9,300 nucleotides of DNA, from NCBI GenBank assembly GCA_050115015.1, contig JASFRI010000157.1, forward strand, positions 1 to 9,300, read 5' to 3'. How positions within the stretch are numbered: position 1 is the stretch's first letter; each line of letters begins with the position of its first letter. A program made the translations under genes and the position numbers. The notes under the pieces were generated by a model, which worked only from the letters and a program-made list of their open reading frames with translations, was not told the origin of the DNA and did not search any database. Below, piece by piece: positions 1-5,293 of the stretch. Source of the DNA: JASFRI01 sp050115015. Lineage in GTDB: Bacteria > Acidobacteriota > Polarisedimenticolia > CBDVAL01.

Positions 1-739
1 ACTGCACCGCGGCCTCGGCGTCCAGGGCCTGCCCGAGGTCCATGCCGGCCTCCCGGTCCAGGGCGCGCTTCGTCTGGGCCAGCCCCTGGGCGGGGCCGGC
101 GGCGAGCTTCGCGGCCAGGGCCCGGGCGGCGCCGGGCAGCTCCTCCGCGGGGACCACCCGGTTGACCAGGCCGATCCGGAACGCCTCCTGCGCGTCCACG
201 AAGTCGCCGGTCATCAGCAGCTCGGCCGCGCGACCGGCGCCGACCACCCGGGGCAGCATCCAGGCCGCCCCCATGTCCGCACCGGACAGGCCGACCCGCA
301 CGAACAGGAACCCGAAGCGCGCCTCCGGGGAGGCCAGCCGCAGGTCGCAGGCCAGCGCCAGCGCCGCCCCCGCCCCGGCGCAGGGGCCGTGGACCGCCGC
401 GATCACCGGCCGGGGAAGCTCCCGCACCCGGCGGATCAGCTCGCAGGTCATGCGGGTGAAGTCCGCCCGCTCCGCCGGCGTCATCTCCAGCAGCGGCCCG
501 ATGATGTCCTTGACGTCCCCGCCGGTGCAGAAGGCGCGGCCGGCGCCGGTGAGGATCACCGCGCGGACCTCCTCCCGCCGCGCCAGGGCGGCGAAGGTGT
601 CCGTCAGCTCCCGGTAGACCTCGAAGGTGAGGGCGTTCATCCGGTCCGGACGGTCCAGGGTGATCGTCGCGACCCCGTCCTCCTCCCGGTAGCCGAAGCT
701 CCGCGGGTCGCGCCAGTCGCCGGGGGCGGCGGGCCTCAT
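1..739 (-). CDS. Crotonase (enoyl-CoA hydratase/isomerase) family protein, partial at the left edge
   Basis: The frame reads from an ATG at 739 and stays open for 246 residues to the window edge, so the C-terminus is missing; the family is usually 255-280 residues. It shows the crotonase fold: the substrate strand ending LDRPDRMNAL (about 28-37), the first oxyanion-hole loop AFCTGGDVKD (69-78) and the second, HGPCAGAGAALALACD (117-132). Members act on acyl-CoA thioesters in the cytoplasm: hydration, isomerisation, hydrolysis or C-C cleavage. By alignment from memory with rat mitochondrial hydratase, the positions of Glu144 and Glu164 are Ala126 and Phe146. An Asp at 155, in GLSGADMGAAW, is the likely acid/base residue, as in isomerase- or ring-opening-type members. 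I therefore name the family, not a reaction. The ATG overlaps the stop of the preceding RidA gene (ATGA, 736-739), so translation is coupled; a GGGGGAG stretch lies just upstream. Confidence 0.93.
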   Translation of the reverse strand, partial: MRPAAPGDWRDPRSFGYREEDGVATITLDRPDRMNALTFEVYRELTDTFAALARREEVRAVILTGAGRAFCTGGDVKDIIGPLLEMTPAERADFTRMTCELIRRVRELPRPVIAAVHGPCAGAGAALALACDLRLASPEARFGFLFVRVGLSGADMGAAWMLPRVVGAGRAAELLMTGDFVDAQEAFRIGLVNRVVPAEELPGAARALAAKLAAGPAQGLAQTKRALDREAGMDLGQALDAEAAVQ

Positions 740-1158
740 GGCTCCCCCGCCCCGGGCACGACGGCGTCGGCCTCGATCTCGACCCGGGCGCCGTCCTCCA
801 GCAGGCCGGCCACCTGGACCAGGGCCATGGCCGGGTAGCGCTTCCCCATCCGCCCGCGGTAGGCGGCACCGAGCTCCGTGAGGCTGCGGCGGTACTCGTC
901 CAGGTCGGTGACGTAGAGGCGCATCCGGGTGACGTGCTCCGGTCCGCCGCCGGCCTCCGCCACCACCGCCAGGACGTTGGCCAGCGCCCGGTCGAACTGC
1001 GCGACGAAGCCCCCGGCGACCATGTTCCCCTCGCCGTCCCAGCCCACCTGACCGGCCACGTGCAGCAGCACGCCCCCCGCCGCCGCCATCCCGTGGCTGT
1101 AGCCGGAGGGCCGGGCCAGGCTGCCGGGGTTGACCGGCCGCAGCCGCGGCCCGCTCAC
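736..1158 (-). CDS. RidA (YjgF/YER057c/UK114) family protein, atypical active site
   Basis: This is a 140-residue protein starting with GTG at 1158, which overlaps the stop of the SDR gene (GTGA, 1155-1158). A longer reading of the same frame upstream only reads through the SDR gene. Family features are AGQVGWDGEGN (35-45), the helix FDRALANVLAVVAEAG (55-70), the strand RMRLYVTDLDEYR (78-90), and YPAMALVQVAGL followed by VEIEADAV (108-133). Family trimers bind small ligands between subunits; the best-known members hydrolyse enamines and imines formed by PLP enzymes. In E. coli RidA the corresponding segment is PARS, with Arg105 essential for deamination; here it is PAMA, with Met111 in that place. 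That places the protein outside the Arg-containing deaminases, so its chemistry is open. It is slightly longer than the usual 125-130 residues. Its place between an SDR and a crotonase suggests a role in the same catabolic pathway. Confidence 0.9.
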   Translation of the reverse strand: MSGPRLRPVNPGSLARPSGYSHGMAAAGGVLLHVAGQVGWDGEGNMVAGGFVAQFDRALANVLAVVAEAGGGPEHVTRMRLYVTDLDEYRRSLTELGAAYRGRMGKRYPAMALVQVAGLLEDGARVEIEADAVVPGAGEP

Positions 1159-1949
1159 GACACCACCGCGCCGCCGTCCAGGTTGATGGCCTGCCCGTTG
1201 ATCCCGAAGGCCGAGTCCGAGGCCAGCATCACCACGAGGTCGGCGACCTCCTGCGGCTCGATCAGGCGGGCCTGGGGGCTCATCCGCTCCAGCGCGAGCC
1301 GCGCCTCCTCGGCGGACATCCCGGTCTTGTCGACGATGTTGCGCATCGACTTGGAGGTCAGGTCGGTGTCCACGAAGCCGGGGCAGATGGCGTTGACCGT
1401 GATCCCCACCGCGGCGGTCTCCTGGGCCACGGCCCGGGTGAACCCCACGACCCCGTGCTTCGCGGCACAGTAGGCGGACACGTACGGGTAGCCGATCTTG
1501 CCGGCGGTGGAGGCAATGTTGATCACCCGCCCGCGACGGCGCTTCCACATCGTCTCGAGGACGGCCTTCGTGCACAGGTAGGTCCCGGTGAGGTTGACCG
1601 CCAGCATCCGGTCCCAGAGCTCGCGGGAAGTTTTCAGGAGGGGCTCGCTCTCGGCGGTCCCGGCGTTGTTCACCAGGATGTCGATGTGGCCGAAGCGGCC
1701 GAGGACGCCGCCGACCGCCCGCGTCACGCTCTCCGCGTTCGTGACGTCGCAGGGCACGCCCAGGGCGTTGCCCCCCAGCGTGCCGACCTCCCCCGCCACG
1801 GCACCGTTGGCCGCCTCGTCCCGGGACGCCACGGCCACCGACGCGCCGGCGCGCGCCAGCGCCAGACAGATCGCGCGTCCGATCCCACGGCCGCCGCCGG
1901 TCACCATGGCGACCTTCCCATCGAGCACCTGCACCTTGGCTTCCGACAC
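1155..1949 (-). CDS. SDR-family NAD(P)-dependent oxidoreductase
   Basis: This 264-residue classical short-chain dehydrogenase/reductase has the usual family length of about 250. Visible motifs are the cofactor loop TGGGRGIG (17-24), the NNAG motif (94-97) and the catalytic tetrad Asn119 (AVNLTG), Ser147 (INIAST), Tyr160 and Lys164 (YCAAK). The C-terminal GQAINLDGG is typical of dehydrogenases of this class. The residues after the second strand (VASRD, 41-45) lack a clear NAD-selecting Asp, so NADP or mixed use is possible. Likely role: cytoplasmic oxidation or reduction of a hydroxy/keto group, plausibly on a CoA-bound intermediate given the crotonase two genes downstream; the substrate cannot be read from sequence. 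The start is GTG at 1949, chosen because a strong AGGAGAGGA ribosome binding site lies at 1953-1961. It is the first gene of a three-gene operon with its own promoter at 1999-2028. Confidence 0.95.
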   Translation of the reverse strand: MSEAKVQVLDGKVAMVTGGGRGIGRAICLALARAGASVAVASRDEAANGAVAGEVGTLGGNALGVPCDVTNAESVTRAVGGVLGRFGHIDILVNNAGTAESEPLLKTSRELWDRMLAVNLTGTYLCTKAVLETMWKRRRGRVINIASTAGKIGYPYVSAYCAAKHGVVGFTRAVAQETAAVGITVNAICPGFVDTDLTSKSMRNIVDKTGMSAEEARLALERMSPQARLIEPQEVADLVVMLASDSAFGINGQAINLDGGAVVS

Positions 1950-1952
1950 GGG

Positions 1953-1961
1953 TCCTCTCCT
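1953..1961 (-). promoter_or_regulatory. Ribosome binding site of the SDR gene
   Basis: The minus strand reads AGGAGAGGA here. The GGAG core is 7 bases from a GTG start. This purine stretch decides in favour of the GTG at 1949. Confidence 0.75.
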
Positions 1962-1998
1962 CGAAGGTCTGCTGGATCAGGGTGGAGTTGCGTTGGAG

Positions 1999-2028
1999 AC
2001 TTTAGCCCGGGGCCCCGCAACCTGTCAA
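1999..2028 (-). promoter_or_regulatory. Sigma70-like promoter of the SDR-RidA-crotonase operon
   Basis: On the minus strand a perfect TTGACA (2028-2023) is followed after 18 bases by TAAAGT (2004-1999, 4 of 6 matches to TATAAT). Transcription would start near 1992, giving a leader of about 43 bases that contains the ribosome binding site. The spacer carries the 10-base palindrome CGGGGCCCCG (2008-2017). A perfect -35 box stands out in DNA this GC-rich. No experimental support is available. Confidence 0.55.
2008..2017. promoter_or_regulatory. Palindrome in the SDR promoter spacer, possible operator
   Basis: CGGGGCCCCG is a perfect 10-base palindrome lying between the -35 and -10 boxes of the leftward promoter, where a bound repressor would block RNA polymerase. 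In GC-rich DNA such palindromes also arise by chance, so the regulatory reading is an inference. Confidence 0.25.
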
Positions 2029-2046
2029 CGACGCGGGATTTGCGCC

Positions 2047-2076
2047 TTGACACCCGGTGTCCCCGCCCCCGACAAT
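2047..2076 (+). promoter_or_regulatory. Sigma70-like promoter of the CBM9/DUF5916 gene
   Basis: A perfect TTGACA (2047-2052) is followed after 18 bases by GACAAT (2071-2076, 4 of 6 matches to TATAAT). Transcription would begin near 2083, only about 7 bases before the ATG at 2090. The inverted repeat ACACC-C-GGTGT (2050-2060) overlaps the -35 box and is a possible operator. The two divergent -35 boxes are separated by only 18 bases (2029-2046), so one regulator could act on both. Confidence 0.5.
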
Positions 2077-2089
2077 TCCGGCTCGCACG

Positions 2090-4291
2090 ATGGCCCCGCC
2101 CCCTCTCTCGCGCCCGGCCCGGCGCGCGCTGGGCGCTCTGATCGCCCTGGCCTCGGGGATCCTCCCCGTGGCGGGGGCCGCCGCCCCCTCGCCGTACCCC
2201 CCCGTGACGCCGGTCCGGACGACCGGGTCGTTCCGGATCGACGGCATCCTGGACGAGCCCCAGTGGGCCGACGCCCTGGTGATCGACGACTTCCTGCAGC
2301 AGCTCCCCCTGCAGCGTGTCCCCCCCTCCAACCGGACCGAGGTGCGGGTGCTCTACGACGACGTGACGCTCTACCTGGCGTTCCGCTGCTACGACTCGGA
2401 GGCGGACAAGATCGAGATCGGCACCCTGCTGCGGGACAACTTCGCCATGTTCAGCGGCGACAACATCACCTTCGCCATCGACTCCACCGATTCCGGCCGG
2501 GACGGCTACTGGTTTTCCACGAACCCCGGCGGGGCCCAGTCCGACGCCCAGGTCGTCAACGAGGGGCAGGTGTTCCGCACCGAGTGGGACGGGATCTGGG
2601 AGAGCGCCGGGAGCATCGACGACGAGGGCTGGACGGTGGAGATCCGCCTGCCCTTCTTCAACCTCCAGTTCCCCGAATCCGATGTGAACGTCATGCGGAT
2701 CAACTTCTTCCGGGACATCAAGCACCTCAACGAGGAGGACTATGCCCCCTACATCCCCCGGAACTACCCCCGCGGCACCCAGACCTTCTCCCTGGGGCGG
2801 CCCTACGTGTTCGAGGGCATCCGGCTAGGGCGGCGGGTGCAGCTCAAACCGTACGGGCTGGTCTCCGCCACCGGGGTGGCGCCGCCCGGAATGGACCCCG
2901 ACACGGACACCGTCGGCGAGCTCGGCGTCGACCTGAAGTGGGCGGTCACCCCGAGCTTCACCGCCGACTTCACCGTGAACCCCGACTTCGCCCAGGCCGA
3001 GGCCGACGAGGTCCAGATCAACCTTACGCGCTTTCCCCTCTTCTTCCCCGAGCGCCGGGAGTTCTTCCTGGAGAACGCCGGGCTGTTCAGCCTGGGCCGG
3101 GAGGAGGAGGTCCAGGCGTTCTTCTCCCGGCGGATTGGCCTCGACGAGGACGGCGTGCCGGTCCCCCTCCTCGGCGGCGGCCGCCTCACCGGCCGCAAGG
3201 GCCCGTGGTCCGTCGGCGTGCTGGACGTCGTCGCCGACGAGACGCCCGACGAGCCCCGCACGAACTTCTTCGTCGGTCGGGTGCGGCGGGACGTGGGCAA
3301 GCGATCCAGCGTCGGCGCGATCGTCACCGACCGCCGGGCCTCCGGCGGCCTGACCAGCTCCCTGGGAGGGGCCGACGGCCTGCTGGTCTTCCACGAGGAT
3401 CACATCGTCAAGGGCTTCGCCATGGCCTCGAACACCAGCGAGGACACGACGCAGTGGGCCGGCGAGGCCGCGTACAACAAGCAGGGGGACCTGTGGCGCT
3501 GGGAGGGACGGGTGCAGGTCGTCGACGAGGGCTTCGCCCCGGGGGTCGGGTTCGTGCGGCGTCCCGGCGTCCAGCTCGCCGAGGGCGGGATCGCCTACCG
3601 GCCCCGCCCCGCGAAGCTCGAGAAGGTCCGCCAGTTCGAGTTCCAGCTCGCGACCAGCTACCTGGAGGCGCGGGTCGACGACCCGGACCGGGACGGAAGG
3701 GTCCAGGACCGCGACTGGTTCTTCTTCCACGTCACGAACTTCGAGAGCGGCGACCGGGCCACCGCCTTCTACCGGCAGGCGTTCGAGCGGCTGTACGAGC
3801 CCTTCGAGATCTACCCCGGCGTGACCGTCCCCGCCGGTGATTACGACAACGACACCGCGGAGATCGGCGTCAGCAGCTTCGACGGCCGGCGCTACTCCGG
3901 CAGCGCCTCCGTCAGCCACGGCGCCTTCTACGGCGGCACCCTGACGAGCCTCGGCCTGGAGTTCACGGCCCGCTTCAACCGCTACATCACCCTCTCCAGC
4001 CGCTACCGCCAGAACCGTGTCCGCCTCCCCTACGGCGACTTCGACACGAACCTCTGGATCAACGAGATCGAGTACGCCTTCACGTCGACCCTCTTCGGCA
4101 CCGTCCTGCTGCAGTGGAACGACGTCACCGACGACATCGATCTGAACTTCCGCTTCCGCTGGCGCCACCACCCCGGCTCGGACCTGTTCATCGTCTATAA
4201 CGAGTCGCGCAACACCGATCGCCTCCCCGGCGAACCGATCTCCAACTTCCGGCAGGGGATCGTCAAGCTGACCTGGGCGATCTTCTTCTGA
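2090..4291 (+). CDS. CBM9-like / DUF5916 outer-membrane beta-barrel protein
   Basis: From ATG 2090 this encodes 733 residues. A signal peptide is visible: basic RPARR (8-12), a hydrophobic stretch to about 28, and a cleavage site near AGAAA (28-32). The CBM9-like domain begins with IDGILDEPQW (50-59) and continues through TEVRVLYDDVTLYLAFRCYD (83-102) to about residue 210; related domains bind carbohydrates, but ligand binding here is unproven. Next comes the DUF5916 signature: DLKWAVTPSFTADFTVNPDF (281-300), then FPERREFFLENAGLF (319-333). The rest alternates short aromatic-ended strands as in an outer-membrane barrel and ends in WAIFF with a terminal Phe, the usual assembly signal for such barrels. 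Family length is about 700-900. The function of DUF5916 proteins is not established; surface binding or uptake of a glycan or other polymer is a guess. A GTG at 2057 in the same frame is rejected because it lies upstream of the predicted transcription start and spoils the signal peptide. No Shine-Dalgarno is visible. GC3 is extremely high throughout. Confidence 0.92.
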   Translation: MAPPPLSRPARRALGALIALASGILPVAGAAAPSPYPPVTPVRTTGSFRIDGILDEPQWADALVIDDFLQQLPLQRVPPSNRTEVRVLYDDVTLYLAFRCYDSEADKIEIGTLLRDNFAMFSGDNITFAIDSTDSGRDGYWFSTNPGGAQSDAQVVNEGQVFRTEWDGIWESAGSIDDEGWTVEIRLPFFNLQFPESDVNVMRINFFRDIKHLNEEDYAPYIPRNYPRGTQTFSLGRPYVFEGIRLGRRVQLKPYGLVSATGVAPPGMDPDTDTVGELGVDLKWAVTPSFTADFTVNPDFAQAEADEVQINLTRFPLFFPERREFFLENAGLFSLGREEEVQAFFSRRIGLDEDGVPVPLLGGGRLTGRKGPWSVGVLDVVADETPDEPRTNFFVGRVRRDVGKRSSVGAIVTDRRASGGLTSSLGGADGLLVFHEDHIVKGFAMASNTSEDTTQWAGEAAYNKQGDLWRWEGRVQVVDEGFAPGVGFVRRPGVQLAEGGIAYRPRPAKLEKVRQFEFQLATSYLEARVDDPDRDGRVQDRDWFFFHVTNFESGDRATAFYRQAFERLYEPFEIYPGVTVPAGDYDNDTAEIGVSSFDGRRYSGSASVSHGAFYGGTLTSLGLEFTARFNRYITLSSRYRQNRVRLPYGDFDTNLWINEIEYAFTSTLFGTVLLQWNDVTDDIDLNFRFRWRHHPGSDLFIVYNESRNTDRLPGEPISNFRQGIVKLTWAIFF

Positions 4292-4305
4292 GGGGATGGG
4301 ATGGA

Positions 4306-4342
4306 GCGCGGCCTCCGGGGACGCGCGACGTGCCGGCCGCGC
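4306..4342 (+). terminator. GC-rich hairpin after the DUF5916 gene, possible terminator
   Basis: GCGCGGCC (4306-4313) and GGCCGCGC (4335-4342) form a perfect 8-bp stem with a 21-base loop, beginning 14 bases after the stop codon. There is no U-tract, so it is not a canonical intrinsic terminator; it could end transcription with Rho or protect the mRNA end. Self-complementary runs are common at this GC content. Confidence 0.3.
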
Positions 4343-4450
4343 CGGGCCGCCATGGAGTGGCACCGCGCCTTTCGGGCCTGCCCGCGGGGCGCCTGCCGGG
4401 ATGGGGCCGGAGGGTGCACCGTCCCGACACGGGGCGCTCCGGGGTGGGGG

Positions 4451-4480
4451 TTGCAAGGAAGCGCTCGAGGTGGCGATGAT
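4451..4480 (+). promoter_or_regulatory. Weak promoter candidate for the small secreted protein gene
   Basis: TTGCAA (4451-4456) and GATGAT (4475-4480) are separated by 18 bases and match the consensus hexamers at 4 of 6 positions each. The predicted start near 4487 would leave a leader of about 62 bases. This leader contains a short perfect hairpin, ACGGCC-TCCCC-GGCCGT (4509-4525). The 257-base gap from 4292 to 4548 holds no gene I can support. Confidence 0.3.
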
Positions 4481-4538
4481 GTGGACTGCGGTCGGGAACG
4501 CGCCGCGGACGGCCTCCCCGGCCGTGCAATGCGAGGGC

Positions 4539-4543
4539 GGAGG
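4539..4543 (+). promoter_or_regulatory. Ribosome binding site for the gene at 4549
   Basis: GGAGG lies 5 bases before the ATG at 4549. It supports this start over any position in the overlapping frames that run through 4296-4552. Confidence 0.75.
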
Positions 4544-4548
4544 GTGAG

Positions 4549-5037
4549 ATGAGAGGGAAGGGAATCCGCTGGATGATCGGCGGCGCCGGTGTGGTCGTGC
4601 TGTCCCTGGGGATGGCCGCGGGCGCCACGGGTCTGGAGAACCTGAAGTGCATCGACGCGACGTTCACGCTGCAGGGCGAGCATCCGCTGTCGGAGAACCA
4701 GGGGCTCGCGTTCTTGAAGAGCGAGCTGCGCTCGAAGATCCCGGGGTTGCCGATCGACAAGAAGTGCTTCCCGACGCCGGATCTGAGCATCACCGTCATC
4801 TCCGTGCCCACCACGAGCCAGACGGGCGTCCAGACCGGCTACGCCTTCGTCACGGAGATCGGGCTCAAGCGGCTCCTCCTGGACGAGGACAGCAAGGAGT
4901 ACGTGCTCGCGGAGGTCTGGGGCACGAGCAAGCTCAGCCTGACCCCTCCCGAGCTGGCCTCCGACAAGCTCCGGGAGAAGGTCCAGGAGCTGATCACGGA
5001 GTTCGCCAGCGAGTACCGCGACGCCGGCAACCCCTAG
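4549..5037 (+). CDS. Small secreted protein of unknown function
   Basis: The gene encodes 162 residues with a good GGAGG site. Residues 1-28 look like a Sec signal peptide: RGKGIRW, a hydrophobic core MIGGAGVVVLSLGMAAG, and a possible cleavage site after ATG. The mature part is about 135 residues with two cysteines (34 and 73) that could form a disulfide after export. The pattern is alpha/beta: a helix with SELRSKIPGLPI (58-69), a strand LSITVISVPTT (79-89), a Tyr-containing strand near 95-108, AEVWGTSKLSL (121-131), and a C-terminal helix ELASDKLREKVQELITEF (135-152) ending in YRDAGNP. From memory this layout resembles uncharacterised exported proteins of about 160 residues with a terminal helix closing in an 'F..Y...NP' pattern. 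I cannot name a family or function. It has its own terminator and looks monocistronic. Confidence 0.85.
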   Translation: MRGKGIRWMIGGAGVVVLSLGMAAGATGLENLKCIDATFTLQGEHPLSENQGLAFLKSELRSKIPGLPIDKKCFPTPDLSITVISVPTTSQTGVQTGYAFVTEIGLKRLLLDEDSKEYVLAEVWGTSKLSLTPPELASDKLREKVQELITEFASEYRDAGNP

Positions 5038-5065
5038 CGCGCCTCGGGGAGGACGCGCAGCTTTT
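5037..5065 (+). terminator. Intrinsic terminator of the small secreted protein gene
   Basis: The stem GCGCG-CCTC (5037-5045) pairs with GAGG-A-CGCGC (5049-5058), giving nine pairs, a GGG loop and one bulged A at 5053. After AGC come four Ts (5062-5065). The stem starts with the last base of the TAG stop codon. The U-tract is short, but the stem is strong and well placed. Confidence 0.55.
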
Positions 5066-5118
5066 CGAGATTGTCGCGCGCGTGGTCACGTCGTGGACAC
5101 GAGCCCGGGCGGCGCGGG

Positions 5119-5147
5119 GTGACGCAATCCCGCAAGTAGCGTATTGT
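5119..5147 (+). promoter_or_regulatory. Promoter candidate for tRNA-Leu
   Basis: GTGACG (5119-5124) and TATTGT (5142-5147) are 17 bases apart and match the sigma70 hexamers at 4 of 6 positions each. Transcription would start within a few bases of the mature tRNA 5' end at 5156. The stretch around 5130-5155 is the most AT-rich of this gap. Confidence 0.35.
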
Positions 5148-5155
5148 CAACGTGT

Positions 5156-5242
5156 GCCGGAGTGGCGGAATTGGTAGACGCAGGGGACTCAAAATCCCCC
5201 GCCCCCTGGGGCATGCCGGTTCGAGTCCGGCCTCCGGTACCA
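5156..5242 (+). tRNA. tRNA-Leu (anticodon CAA, reads UUG)
   Basis: The gene is 87 bases long with CCA encoded (5240-5242). The acceptor stem is GCCGGAG (5156-5162) with CTCCGGT (5232-5238), a G-U pair at the first position and discriminator base A. The D-arm contains GGTAGACGC. The anticodon stem GGGGA/TCCCC (5183-5187 and 5195-5199) encloses the loop CTCAAAA with CAA at 5190-5192. A long class II variable arm (GCCCC-CT-GGGGC) is typical of leucine tRNAs. The T-arm is GCCGG-TTCGAGT-CCGGC. All stems are intact, so it should be functional. Confidence 0.97.
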
Positions 5243-5269
5243 GCACCCTTCCGATGCCTTACGAATCCT

Positions 5270-5292
5270 CACCGCCCGGCGCAGAGGCGGTG
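5270..5292. terminator. Hairpin between the convergent tRNA-Leu and HEAT-repeat genes
   Basis: CACCGCC (5270-5276) and GGCGGTG (5286-5292) form a perfect 7-bp stem with a 9-base loop. It lies 28 bases after the tRNA and just past the stop of the HEAT-repeat gene (5294), where a shared bidirectional terminator is expected. Neither strand shows a clear U-tract, so this is tentative. Confidence 0.35.
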
Positions 5293-5293
5293 G

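Noticed and set aside
736..1575. A 279-residue reading of the RidA frame starting inside the SDR gene
   Set aside because: The extra N-terminal part is Arg/Gly-rich shadow sequence over the SDR gene. The GTG at 1158 gives a normal family length and a 4-base overlap typical of coupled genes.
2057..2089. GTG at 2057 as the start of the DUF5916 gene
   Set aside because: It lies within the predicted promoter, has no ribosome binding site, and adds a Pro-rich stretch before the signal peptide.
1588..3840. A 750-codon open frame on the plus strand overlapping the SDR and DUF5916 genes
   Set aside because: Its product is an Arg/Pro/Gly-rich string without domain patterns, while other frames over the same bases encode clear SDR and CBM9/DUF5916 motifs. 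It is a GC-driven shadow frame.
2825..4456. A 543-codon open frame antisense to the DUF5916 gene
   Set aside because: It mirrors codons of the real gene, has low-complexity Val/Ala/Gly/Glu composition, no ribosome binding site and no recognisable motif.
4296..4552. Two overlapping 83-residue open frames between the DUF5916 gene and the small secreted protein gene
   Set aside because: Both are Gly/Arg/Ala-rich, have no family pattern, and one would overlap the start of the downstream gene. More likely chance frames in GC-rich spacer.
5222..5242. An attachment-site repeat of the tRNA-Leu 3' end
   Set aside because: I looked for a second copy of GGTTCGAGTCCGGCC within the window. The nearest match (around 5606-5622) shares only about 8 consecutive bases (GGTTCGAG) and lies inside the HEAT gene, so no att pair is supported.
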